Positions 23,347 through 34,370 of a stretch of 64,000 nucleotides of DNA are shown one piece after another (position 1 is the first letter of the stretch; every line of letters begins with the position of its first letter). The translations under genes were made by a program, and so were the position numbers. The notes below the pieces were generated by a model that saw nothing but the letters and a program-made list of their open reading frames with translations, ran no database searches and had not been told where the DNA came from. Origin of the DNA: Phoronis australis (lineage: Eukaryota; Phoronida; Phoronidae); the NCBI GenBank assembly GCA_002633005.1, contig NMRA01000024.1:387803-451802 (forward strand), read 5' to 3'.

Positions 23347-24204
23347 TCAATGTCTCCTCCGTATCCGTCCCTCTGTTTGTATTGTGTGAGTACACATATC
23401 AACACACTCGGCAAACGTCGGTCTACTTGGTCTCTCCGCGATATCACCCTCGGCCAGCTTTGACAAGGCTAGAATGTAACTTGAGGCTATTTTCAAAATC
23501 GCCAACTTGGACAGCTTTTGATTATACGAGTATGAGGGCACAGCCCTTCGTAAACTTTCAAACGCCGCACTGATGGTGTGAACTCTAGTCCTTTCCCTGG
23601 CGTTAGCCTCCACTCTTCTCTCCCGGGTCATGTTCTTGTAATTTTTTCGTGTCCTTCTCTGACCCTGTGCTCCGCCCGGGTCCCCAAGGTGCAGATCCCC
23701 GGGGTGTCGCTCGATGCTGCTGTGTAGCGCTAGTCTATGAGCCGGATCATACATCATAGGCACGCGGTGATAAATGTTTGGAATTAACAATTCACGTCCT
23801 GTTTGGATAGTCTGAATAACGCTCGATTGATGACTTTCTGTATCGGTTCTCTCCTGGTCAGTGGTTCGCGATCGAACCTCCGTACTCTCTTCTATGGCCC
23901 CTTCCCTTTGGTTACCTGGGGAATCCGACTCGCTGCCGCACTGGTCTCCGTCGCTGCCACTTGCCGCAGACGAGCAAAGTCGTTTCACACTGAAATCCGA
24001 ACGTTTTTTCGGCTCCGACATTTTCCGCTTGTTTCGCCTGGATGAGCAAATGTCATTTCTTGTCGGTGATAAATTCCCCTTATTGTTACTCGTCCATGGC
24101 TCCTGTTTGATTCTTTTACACTGTTTCTCGCGGTGCTCCAATTCCATTCCAGCCTTGACCGAACCAGTCTTGACTACACGTTCGAAGCAGGTGCCCGCCG
24201 CCAT
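23347..24204 (-). CDS. ATOH8: ATOH8/Net-type basic helix-loop-helix transcription factor
   Basis: A single 285-codon frame from ATG (24202-24204) to TGA (23347-23349). The first ~180 residues are low-complexity, with Lys/Arg-rich stretches likely to act as nuclear localisation signals and a Ser/Glu-rich acidic middle (about 75-130). The bHLH domain spans about residues 193-250: basic region ANARERTRVHTISAAF, helix 1 to ESLRRAVPSYS, loop YNQKLS, helix 2 KLAILKIASSYILALSKL. The C-terminal tail (FAECVDMCTHTIQTEGR) is the extension typical of vertebrate ATOH8 and fly Net, and separates it from other Atonal-like proteins. It should bind E-boxes as a dimer and act in differentiation. Vertebrate ATOH8 genes have introns after the bHLH exon; here the whole domain and tail are in one exon, and the ATG-to-stop frame looks complete, so this copy is probably intronless in the coding region. 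No frameshift or stop. Confidence 0.93.
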   Translation of the reverse strand: MAAGTCFERVVKTGSVKAGMELEHREKQCKRIKQEPWTSNNKGNLSPTRNDICSSRRNKRKMSEPKKRSDFSVKRLCSSAASGSDGDQCGSESDSPGNQREGAIEESTEVRSRTTDQERTDTESHQSSVIQTIQTGRELLIPNIYHRVPMMYDPAHRLALHSSIERHPGDLHLGDPGGAQGQRRTRKNYKNMTRERRVEANARERTRVHTISAAFESLRRAVPSYSYNQKLSKLAILKIASSYILALSKLAEGDIAERPSRPTFAECVDMCTHTIQTEGRIRRRH

Positions 24205-27200
24205 AATTCTAGCTCAACTCCCCATCACCGTACGACGTCCAGATGTTAAATGTTAAAGAATTCTTAAATGTGTGTTATTTATTGACTAATCAGATAGCTA
24301 TCTCACTCCACATAGAACGCACACACGGTACACAGCCTAAGTGATATAAAAATCCGCAGTAATTGCCACTCCGTTCACTGTTTTATCGCGTTGAGTCCAA
24401 ACAAGTCTCTGTACACGTTTCTCCTTCGATTTATTCTAAAGTCTATATGGATAAATCATTAGTACACTAAATTGGAAAACGGCTGTTTTTATATGAGCGA
24501 GCCGAATAATGCTTGCGCCAGGTGTTTAGTTATTGAGGCTTCCAGGGGCGAGGGCTAACTTGATACGTCGATCGAATGGGCCACTGACTTAGCCGAGTCC
24601 ATTGCCATTTGAAGGGGTGACGACGTCTTTACTGCCGTCAACATTTTCAGATTCTCGCAAAGACAAACAATAAATGATCTTGTATAAAGTCACATTTGAA
24701 GGTAAATTTTATAAGATAATAAATATTAATATAACAACCGAAGTCGCACATTTTAGATTTGTTAGTGCATTCCGGCCATTCAAATCGGTCACCTTTCAAT
24801 CATTAATAACTCTTAAATTAAAGAATGAGATGTAGTCCTTTGCGTACTTTAGCACTTGCCAAACAACATTCGGTCTTGTTTGAATTATGAGGCGTTGCCT
24901 TGACAACATATTCAATGCCATCTGTGCTAGACATCAATTAAATAACGTGAATATGTTAATACAGAGTCGCACTGAAATTTATACAGCTCTTCGCGTGCAG
25001 TTGTATAAACAAAAGGCATAGATGTATTAGTGTACATAAGCTAGTCGTGTACCGCTAACATTCAAATGAAATACATCACACTGCTTCCGATGCGTCGCCA
25101 CGGCAACATAAAATCAATTTCTGACATGTTTTTTTTATTTCACTTCTACTTGAATGGCAGTGCAGGATATTTGGTGCTTTACTTCTGCGCAGGTCGAACT
25201 AAGTTGGGCTCGAGAAAAGAGCTAACTCACAACGTATTGTCATAAATTCGTTGCATTAAGCCATGCTACCGTATGAATTATTTCTAACGACAGCTTTGAT
25301 GGTAAAGTTCTTATCAGCTTAAATTCTCAGATGGAAAACGGTAAAATAAAAGATCACGCTCGCGGACATCGTTTTAATTGAGCTTCGTGCGTCAGGTGCA
25401 CGTGCGCACGTTTGAAAATATAGATTTCGTGATCAAAGCTGATTTTAATAAAACAAAACAATAACCGTGTTATAGTTATGTGGCTTTTTTATTTTCCAAA
25501 ATGAAAACTTATTTCGACCTTCAAACTTTTCAATTTTATTAATCTTTTTTTGCATTCGTCTGGTGTCAGAACATTTTTTTGGAAACGCATGCGCTTACGT
25601 GAAAACCTGACTGCATGGCCTTTGTAACAAAACCTTATGACAACGAGTTTCTGTATTTTGCTCACGATATCGCCTCCTATTAGTGAACGCTGTACATGTA
25701 TATGTGTGTGCGTGCGCCTCGTGTTGGCTACATTGTTTGAGGTGACTTCAACATCGATTTCTTGTATGTTACATGAATGACATAAACACTTAATTTTGCC
25801 ATTTCTCTTGTAAACTCTTTCACTCAACGTGTGGTCTCACGCGTGCCTGTTAAAGCTTACCGCGATGAAAAGCGTGGTCTCAGTTGGACGCACTAGAGAT
25901 GGCAAAATTTCCTTTTACGTTAGCTCTCACTAGCGCTGGATTTTAATTGCTTTGTTACTAAAAATCGATTATTTCGCGGAGCCATAAGACCAGTGCAGTC
26001 ACCCCATAAATTGTACGAGAAAATATTCAAGACCGAAATAGTAGTTTTGATTATTGAATAAATGCGAATAGAATGTGCTTCTGGAAATTACTTACCGGGG
26101 GTATACGGATCCTCTTTGTAAACTTTTTGAACTTCAAAAACTTTGTGCAGAGTGGCGTAGAATACTTTTTCGACAGGTAAGCCTAGGGCCCTGGACGAGG
26201 AGCAGGGGTTCACTGCCGGTGATCGGGAACTTGAAAAGTGTACTTACAGGTGAGTCATTTAGTGAATTATTAGCATGTGACTGAAATTTAACTGCCTTAC
26301 AATTATCATTTTCTATTGCACGCGTGGCGTATGCATGTGTCACTTAAAACATTCACTTATTTGTAAATTGCTCTTATCCTCTGACACAAAATCAGTGACG
26401 TTGAAATAAATGTGCCATTCACTGAGGCTGTGGTGCAGTTTTCGATAAAGAATACTAAAATTTAAGAAATTCTGCATAACTGTCTCGCCGACAAGCACGC
26501 GGATAACATTCTACAAGCAACCAAGGACAGTCTGAACACGTACACTGTAACTGCACCGACGGCTGACAATCTGCATGCCCGGCGACTGGCACGAGCGTTC
26601 ATATTAACAGTCTTATTCTCGTGAAACGCAATTCTTTTCGCACGAGTGTACTTATTTTCTTACCAACTGTAATTCAGCTAGCTCTTACTAACTTAGTTTT
26701 TTCTCATTGACCGCGTTTCTTTTCTCAAGAACGCCGTACTAATTTCTCTTGCGTGACTTCCATTTGATTTCGGTTTGACTCACTCTATGGTTAGAGGGCG
26801 CTTAACTCGCGAACAAAACCGACATCGTTGCATAATGACATTTGAAATACGTAAATTTGTGCAGATAGTCTTGAAAATAGTGGCGAATTGTTTTTATCTT
26901 ATAAAGTGAATTTTAGGTTGACTTTGGGTTTCGCCGCCGTATGCGAATTCGTTCAAGACTAGAAAATTGCGGAAAAGGACGAGTGTCCAATGTCAAACGT
27001 TAAAATTTGAGGTATAATGAACAAGAACATGTTGTAAAAAATCGTTGTCGTCAATAATACAATAGGTGACATCTGAGAGTAGGGTATGTGCTGAATGATC
27101 TAAACGTTTTTCATTTCCGATAAAGTGAAACGTAGAACAGACATTTTGAGCATATGACGACTGGCACATTGCGATACGTAAGAAAAGAACTGTAACGAAC

Positions 27201-29233
27201 AGGGTCCTGCATTGCGATCGATTCAAAGTGGTTAGCGAGAAAAGAACTGAGTTAGTAAGAAGTGAATTCGTGTGGTTGAAGAGAAAAGAACTACACCTCG
27301 TAAATGAAAGGGACGCTGTTAATGATAATGCCCGTGCGGACCGTGGTCCGTGGGTGAGGAAAGCTGACAGCCCTGAAGAGGTTATTTTACGGAATCTTGC
27401 TAACCGGAAATTGCGTCCTTTAATTCGATTGGAAAATTGAAGTCACAATGTTAGGGGATGGTAAAGACGTCGACTTTACAGAATAAATTAATTCAACTCT
27501 CTTGTCTAACTGGCGCATGAATCTGTAAAAACACATTTTACTAGAGCAATCAAACTAAAGTACGGGTGACAAATGACTTTTTTAAAAGTGGGAAAAGTTT
27601 CCTGACGTACGCGCGATCGTGTGTTGCAACAGCGTTTCCCCTCCGCCTCATGCATGCATTATTACATCACTTAAGCCACCGAATTATTCAATGTTTCATT
27701 TACGAAATATAGTAAAACTCGCACCCGTGGGACTGATTCAATAGAACCGAAATATTCTGGCCGACCGAGTAAGCGATATCCGACTTATATTAAGGATCGA
27801 GTGAACGATTAAAACAACCACATTGTGGAACTTTGTCCGAATAAGCGACCATCCGACTCAATGCGCACTCAAAACCATTTAGTAGAAATTTATCACAGAT
27901 TAAACGGACGAAGCCAGGATTTCTGTGTGCACTGGGCTACCTTGTTATCGATATTAGCGCTCAATAAACACACTAACACGCGGCCTTGTTCTCTATTGTT
28001 ACCGGTTAAACACCTGTGCTCTACTAGGTAGCTTCTCGCTTTTAATCGATCGGCGTCCAGGTAAAACATCACCTGAGGCCGCCATTTTCTGCCACCTGGT
28101 GAGTCGGTGTTTATCTCTCATGATAAGTGAATTATACCCAAACAGATAAAAAGTAAACCGCACTGGAAATTTGTTACCGCTTTTTGCACCGCGGATTCGA
28201 TACTTGTTTATGAAGGGCGGTTATTTGAAATACAATACTTGGAATGTTAGGGCATGAAATTAATATTGAAATCATAACATTTTATTAACTGCGTACCTAA
28301 GATATCTACTGCAACTTACAACGTGACAGAAATATTCCCAACTCGAAGTACGACGGAATCAAGGACGTGAACAGATGAAAGAAATAGTTATAGGGGTCAT
28401 TATTCCTTTATTTTTTCAAAATGGTATGTCATAACCGAATTAATTTTTACTTCATTTAACAATAGTTAAAATGGATTTCCCAGTGAAAGTCCACGCCATC
28501 GTCTTGCAAAAGCAAAACACTGTAAACTAACTGTTTTTCCGGCTTTTAAATTTTGACTTGTCCGAACCAGACCGGTTTTCCTTCAAAAAGAATGTAAATA
28601 ACAGTTTTCGGAAGAAAGTCACGGTACAAACACTTTAAGGTTAAAGCGTTCATCAACTATTTCTCAGTAATGCCCTATGAAAGAAATGACGTTATTATTT
28701 TTTAGAAAATCTTCCATTCAAGGGAACAATATCGGCAAGATAAAACCCACTCGAAGTCATGGCAGAGTATAGTACTGGCGTATTTAACTCAAAAGTCACC
28801 GGATTTGACTTCAATGAATGTCTGCCAGACAACCGTGAGAATTGGCGATTTGTAATAAAATGACAAAACACAACAGGTTTCGCTGTTTTATAGCTTTGGT
28901 CAAAGTTCATAAATTCGAGAAGTTCATATCATCCACAAATATCCCCAAAACGTGTATTTCGGCCATAAAACCGGTAATGTCTCTGTACTGTAAATTTTCG
29001 TACAGGCGAAAAAAGAAACACGTAGCTCACTACTGTAACAAATTCTCGTGGGCGTTGACCCGCTTAACCTGTCCACCCCTTCCTAAAATAATGTCGTTTG
29101 TGTATTCGGTCGAGTGCGATAAGCACGATAGCTGACAGTTAAAGTAATTTCAACAGGTAGTAGTCTGGGAGGATCAGGTGTAACAAAAGACAGGTGTAGA
29201 TTGTATAAAGGTCAGGTGATTAGATCAGGTCCT
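24205..29233. other. Upstream region of the ATOH8-like gene and gene-free DNA
   Basis: The first ~250 bases should contain the minus-strand promoter; a weak TATA-like TTTTATATCAC (minus) lies near 24345. Beyond this I see no gene. A frame at 26134-26272 runs from a possible acceptor (TTTGTGCAG) to a possible donor (GTGAGT) and encodes GSLPVIGNLKS, reminiscent of a P450 hinge, but has no support around it. The frames at 25489-25827 and 27228-27440 are unassigned. Confidence 0.4.
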
Positions 29234-29239
29234 TATAAA
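29234..29239 (+). promoter_or_regulatory. TATA box of a candidate gene
   Basis: TATAAA lies 97 bases before the ATG at 29331. An initiator-like TTCACTG sits about 28 bases downstream at 29262-29268, the expected spacing. Confidence 0.4.
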
Positions 29240-29330
29240 CACCTGGCACACCTCCGTGTCTGTTCACTGATCAAAAGTATTCAATCAACCCAAGCGACAC
29301 TGTCTGCTTTATACACCATTGCAAGTGAAC

Positions 29331-29463
29331 ATGGCGACAGTCATTGAGAAAGGATTTAGCAAAATGGGCTGGCCATTCTTTCAAGGATTTAAGGCCATAA
29401 TTTACATGGCGTATTTCGTTTTAGTGCACTGGACAAATATAATCGTCATTTACCCAATCAATG
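29331..29463 (+). CDS. Candidate first coding exon of a small membrane protein
   Basis: An ATG in good context (A at -3, G at +4) opens 44 codons plus one base before a donor GTAAAG at 29464. The product starts MATVIEKGFSKMGWPFFQGF and contains one hydrophobic stretch (IIYMAYFVLVHW then IIVIYPI) long enough for a membrane segment. Read through without splicing, the frame ends four codons later at TAA (29475-29477). A TATA box and initiator lie at the right distance. I do not recognise the protein and found no second exon before the gap at 30629, so the gene may continue past it or be a false start. Confidence 0.35.
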
Positions 29464-29750
29464 GTAAAGCAACATAAAAGTGCCACTGTGTTGTGAGTAG
29501 CAGTTCTGGTGCTTTGAGAAGACGAAATGCAACTGACTTTAAATGACTTGGTAGCCGGTAATATGTAGGATACCTCACGTGCAAAGCATTAATTTTAAGA
29601 TTCCAACATATAAAAAGAAAGATGTTACTGTCTAATTTACATGACTGTCTAATTAGTCATAGCCAGGTCATAGTCAAAGAACACGTGGGAGATAGCCATT
29701 GGAATTTCTACATTTGGCACTAGGTGGCGCTCTCTCTCGAATGTTCGCGA
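29464..29750. other. DNA between the candidate exon and the duplicated block
   Basis: Nothing recognised beyond the possible donor site at its left edge. Confidence 0.4.
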
Positions 29751-30628
29751 ATTGATGGTTGCTGCCGTACCAGACTGAGGTTTATGGAATATAGCTGAAA
29801 TGTAGAATAGTTTCCAACCCTAAATTTCCACTAACAGAAGCGAACAAATCACAAGTTATTTCTAAAATGAAAGTATACGAAGTCCTATGACGCATTCGTA
29901 ATTCCATATCTATCGATTGGGAATTAGTATTTTCATTAACTGTTATCAATATAAAATTTTGTCTTTTCTAATAAAAGTTGCTGGTGACGTGCTCAAATAT
30001 AAATTGAATGAATCTGACACATCTAAATTTAGTGGGTTAAAATTAAATCAAATTTCAAACGAGACAACCTATCATTCCCTGTTAGAAAGAAAATAGAATT
30101 TGAATCCTTATATCTGTTGGTAATTCAATTCCCATATGTACGCTTTGAAAAGCTCTTAAAATCCTGCCTTTATGCTTAATTCAGCTTAATTCAATTTGAC
30201 ATTACCACTCGTTGTGCAGCGACATCTTTTGTTCAAACTGCCACGCTTAACTACTGCGAGTTTTACATAACATCGAGTGTGTTTTCACCTTCACCAAAGT
30301 CCCAGGGAAGCTTCTGGGAGCTCGATTCAAACACAAATCAACTTGTGCATCATAATTTTGATTTCAGACTATGCAATCAGTTGTGTTTTGTCGGGAAAAT
30401 CTTTAAGTTGTTGAAAGGAACATTTAAATAACCTACGTGAACAGATATCCTTGCGTTATGGTACTGTTGCTCGTAACCTAGTAAAATACTGTAGACAGTG
30501 GACAGGTACAGACATGGTCTGTGGCGTTTTCGGACAAAAACGCTACGAAACGCTTCCGAGTCTTTTAACTGGAAATTGCGGTAACATTTTTTCTGTTGGT
30601 GCTGACAGTGCTTGAAGCTATGGCTACT
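29751..30628 (+). repeat. 878-bp duplicated block, copy 1 (ends at gap)
   Basis: Identical in length to 31127-32004 and differing by only three substitutions that I can see (for example CACTAACAG versus CACTTACAG). The copy stops exactly at the first N of the gap. No open frame or terminal inverted repeat. Most likely the same locus or its other allele placed twice; a real recent duplication is possible. Confidence 0.9.
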
Positions 30629-30789
30629 NNNNNNNNNNNNNNNNNNNNNNNNNNNNNNNNNNNNNNNNNNNNNNNNNNNNNNNNNNNNNNNNNNNNNNNN
30701 NNNNNNNNNNNNNNNNNNNNNNNNNNNNNNNNNNNNNNNNNNNNNNNNNNNNNNNNNNNNNNNNNNNNNNNNNNNNNNNNNNNNNNNNN
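30629..30789. other. Assembly gap (161 N)
   Basis: Unsequenced stretch between the two copies of the 878-bp block. Confidence 0.99.
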
Positions 30790-31126
30790 TCAAGTATCGT
30801 ATCACATATCACAACATACAAAGATTAACCAGACTCTGGCTGGCGACTGACTGCCGCGAAGTCGACATCGGCGAGTGCCTCAGTTAACAGGCATCGGTAG
30901 AATAATCATGGAATAATCGTTAAAATAATCACAAACCTTACCTTTGTATGAGGTCGTGCTTACTTCCTCTCATAGAAGCACCCTTTTTACGCAATCTCAG
31001 ATTTAGTTGGCACGGCTGCAAGCCATTTCACCATGTATTTAAAGGGCTCGCGAAATCGAGGCTGTTAATCTATCACCACTAGTACACGCACGCCCTCTAG
31101 TTATTGTAGATTTTCCGAATAGCCCC

Positions 31127-32004
31127 ATTGATGGTTGCTGCCGTACCAGACTGAGGTTTATGGAATATAGCTGAAATGTAGAATAGTTTCCAACCCTAAA
31201 TTTCCACTTACAGAAGCGAACAAATCACAAGTTATTTCTAAAACGAAAGTATACGAAGTCCTATGACGCATTCGTAATTCCATATCTATCGATTGGGAAT
31301 TAGTATTTTCATTAACTGTTATCAATATAAAATTTTGTCTTTTCTAATAAAAGTTGCTGGTGACGTGCTCAAATATAAATTGAATGAATCTGACCCATCT
31401 AAATTTAGTGGGTTAAAATTAAATCAAATTTCAAACGAGACAACCTATCATTCCCTGTTAGAAAGAAAATAGAATTTGAATCCTTATATCTGTTGGTAAT
31501 TCAATTCCCATATGTACGCTTTGAAAAGCTCTTAAAATCCTGCCTTTATGCTTAATTCAGCTTAATTCAATTTGACATTACCACTCGTTGTGCAGCGACA
31601 TCTTTTGTTCAAACTGCCACGCTTAACTACTGCGAGTTTTACATAACATCGAGTGTGTTTTCACCTTCACCAAAGTCCCAGGGAAGCTTCTGGGAGCTCG
31701 ATTCAAACACAAATCAACTTGTGCATCATAATTTTGATTTCAGACTATGCAATCAGTTGTGTTTTGTCGGGAAAATCTTTAAGTTGTTGAAAGGAACATT
31801 TAAATAACCTACGTGAACAGATATCCTTGCGTTATGGTACTGTTGCTCGTAACCTAGTAAAATACTGTAGACAGTGGACAGGTACAGACATGGTCTGTGG
31901 CGTTTTCGGACAAAAACGCTACGAAACGCTTCCGAGTCTTTTAACTGGAAATTGCGGTAACATTTTTTCTGTTGGTGCTGACAGTGCTTGAAGCTATGGC
32001 TACT
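31127..32004 (+). repeat. 878-bp duplicated block, copy 2
   Basis: Second copy of 29751-30628, continuing into unique sequence at 32005. The sequences preceding the two copies differ (TTCGCGA versus ATAGCCCC just before ATTGATGG), so if they are alleles one carries an upstream rearrangement. Confidence 0.9.
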
Positions 32005-33080
32005 GACTAAAGTTGATTTGGATTCGTCAGATTTTCTTCAATACAACAATTTTGGGCAGAACTGACTTCAGGCGCTTGTAAATGGCTACCTTCGGAAACC
32101 TTTGCCAGGTTCATAAAATTCAATGAAGTTGATCATCTGACTTGACCATGTACCTGTACTTAGTACGTAATGTAATCCACACTACAGCAGCGCGCTACTT
32201 TGTCGCTCCTAAATTATTTGAGTCCTTCAAATTTTGTTTTTAACAGTTGTCGTTAATTGTTTACAGGCCCGACATCATTTTAAAGAGTGCCGACTCTAAT
32301 TTTTGACAGCGGCGAGTTGCACTCGATCAGTTGCTCCAGTTTCAATTACACCACTAAACACAACCGGATCAGGGCGGAAGGAATCGTCAATGTTGCTCTT
32401 CAGTGCGCAATAGCCGGTATATACGGATGATCCACTGGCATTTCACATTGATGTTCCCTATTGTTATGCGCGCATGCGCGGACAGTCTTCGTGTAAATGA
32501 CATGTTGATCTAGTATGCAATCTAATGTCGGGTAAATGTGACTAAAGTGGAGTAAGTCGCGCCGTGACACATCTTCTTTATGTGTTCGATCAGTGGTCCT
32601 GATGGTTCAGTGGACTGGAGTGTCTGCACAGATAGCAGAAGGTCCCGGGTTCGAGTCCCGATTGGGGCATAAATCTTTTCAGACTTATGTTCATTAGGTC
32701 ACGAGATGTGGCCAACAGGTGACATACAGCCGGACCAGGCTTAAAAATGCCCGTCGGTGAAAACTGGCTGGTCAACTTGTGCCTTATTCAAATTTAAGCA
32801 GTAAGTTCGGTGTACTCGGTATGCCACTTCAATACGTAATTAGTTCACGTAGACGCGGTGTAAAACCCCTTTAGAAATGAGTTCTTACCACTGCAAAGGA
32901 CCGACGGTCGTTACCATTTAGCTGGGTTAGATAGAAATGAGAGCTCCCAAACCCCTGTCACAGCGTCACCTCTCGGGTAGATCCTCGTGTAGTGCTCATG
33001 GTGATTGCACCGAAAACAGTATCACGGCTAGATAGGTGGTTGACCGCTAGGTGTAGTTACCAGTTGGTTCTTTGGAGATA
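32005..33080. other. Gene-free DNA with a SINE
   Basis: No gene recognised; the SINE at 32594-32748 is the only identifiable item. It includes a short GCGCGCATGCGCGG palindromic stretch near 32466. Confidence 0.4.
32594..32748 (+). mobile_element. tRNA-derived SINE (family 1), best copy
   Basis: The head has an A-box-like TGGTTCAGTGG and B box GGTTCGAGTCC, about 75 bases like a tRNA. The body contains AAATCTTTTCAGACTTATG, TTCATTAGGTCACGAGATG, TGGCCAACAGGTGAC, and a tail near ACCAGGCTTAAAAAT. The same body recurs at 48478-48600, 48719-48871 and 49741-49866. Transcribed by RNA polymerase III when active; needs a partner LINE. Confidence 0.75.
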
Positions 33081-34370
33081 CAGAAATGCACAGGCGCTTG
33101 GGTTTATCTGTTCCTCGATCGCAAATGACGTCACTCAATAATATATAAAAGAAATCATGGTTGGACACTCGAAATCTGTTTGCTCAGAATTTTCTACTCA
33201 AATGTGCATGGAACTCCACGAAATCGGACAACTCTTAGAATACTTTCTTTCATTCGATCTCTTCAGATTGCCTTCGAGTGGTGATTTGGCGACAAAAATG
33301 CCAAAAGAATGCCAAAATCACAAATTCAAGGAAGTGATTCCGTGATGTCATGGTAGACGGTCTTCGCACATCCAGGTTTTTGACGGACGCTCCCGAGCTA
33401 AATCCGAAAGTCCAATTTCGCGCGGCTTTCATCGGCAATCCCTCGACTACTTGATCATGAGAAGCAGAGAGCACTTTATTGCCAAATAAATGTAATTACT
33501 CAAATATTTGTGTCAAATATAAATTATCCTGATACTGTATTGATATGCGAAGTTTTTTGTGTACTGTGATTTCTTATGAAGGTTTTACTTTTGGCCAAAA
33601 CCATTGAGTTAACTCGTCGGCCACGCGCATTGTAATACTTGCACGGACTGTGTTTCCTGGCCGAGTGTGTGTTGTGCTTCAATCAAAAAAGTGCGTGATG
33701 TCAAGATGAGAAACAAGATACGCCAGTTTATGTAATAAAATTCTAAGTTAAGGGCTAAAATGAGTCGACAGTGGAATAAAGTTACAAATAATCATTAAAA
33801 TACTAACTTTAAAGTGTACACAACATGACTCTAGTACCTCAAAATAAATTTTATTATTATATCTTACTTGATTTCAGTGCCTTTAGTGCACAGCTCATAA
33901 AGAAACACGCAAAAATTGAAAAAAATAATAATTATGTACAACGTCATGGGTTGAACCCAAGTCGTTCGCAATACCGTTCGGATCAGAGACAAAGTGTATA
34001 GAGTGAAGAGAATGCAAAGTACATTTAGCGTCGAGAAGGTTCGTAGAGGGATCAAAAGATGTGTTTCCGGAGGCTGCAGCANTCAGGTCCTTGAATTCAG
34101 AGTTTTGAGATTGTTTTGGAAATTCCATCGCCAATTCACCACTCACGAAGACAGTTAATGGGATCTAGGAAAGATAAGGCTTCGAAGGTTTATGCAACAC
34201 CAGACTGAGGGAGGTGCACGCAGATTTTATTTGCATTTTGGAGGGTTGAAGTTGGAAGCCTCGGCTTGGCAAAGTTTAAGTGTCCAACCTTTATGTTTTT
34301 TTATATATATTATTGAGTGACGTCATTTGCGATCGAGGAACAGATAAACCCAAGCGCCTGTGCAGAAATG
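33081..34370. mobile_element. hAT/P-type non-autonomous DNA transposon, 1274 bp, with perfect 8-bp target-site duplications
   Basis: The element proper is 33089-34362. Its ends are inverted repeats identical over the first 59 bases, starting CACAGGCGCTTGGGTTTATC, and similarity then continues, with mismatches, for about 250 bases inward. It is flanked by CAGAAATG at 33081-33088 and again at 34363-34370, a perfect 8-bp duplication. Eight-base duplications are made by hAT and P superfamily transposases. Each terminal repeat holds a TGACGTCA palindrome (a CRE/ATF-like site). Mirrored frames, 33274-33345 (+; SGDLATKMPKECQNHKFKEV) and its diverged counterpart at about 34080-34146 (-; SGELAMEFPKQSQNSEFKDL), are a result of the inverted arms. 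No transposase. A single N lies at 34082. Confidence 0.85.

Noticed and set aside
26134-26251. P450-like motif (GSLPVIGNLKS) between possible splice sites
   Set aside because: The short proline-hinge motif alone is not enough; no other P450 exon or motif lies nearby on either strand.
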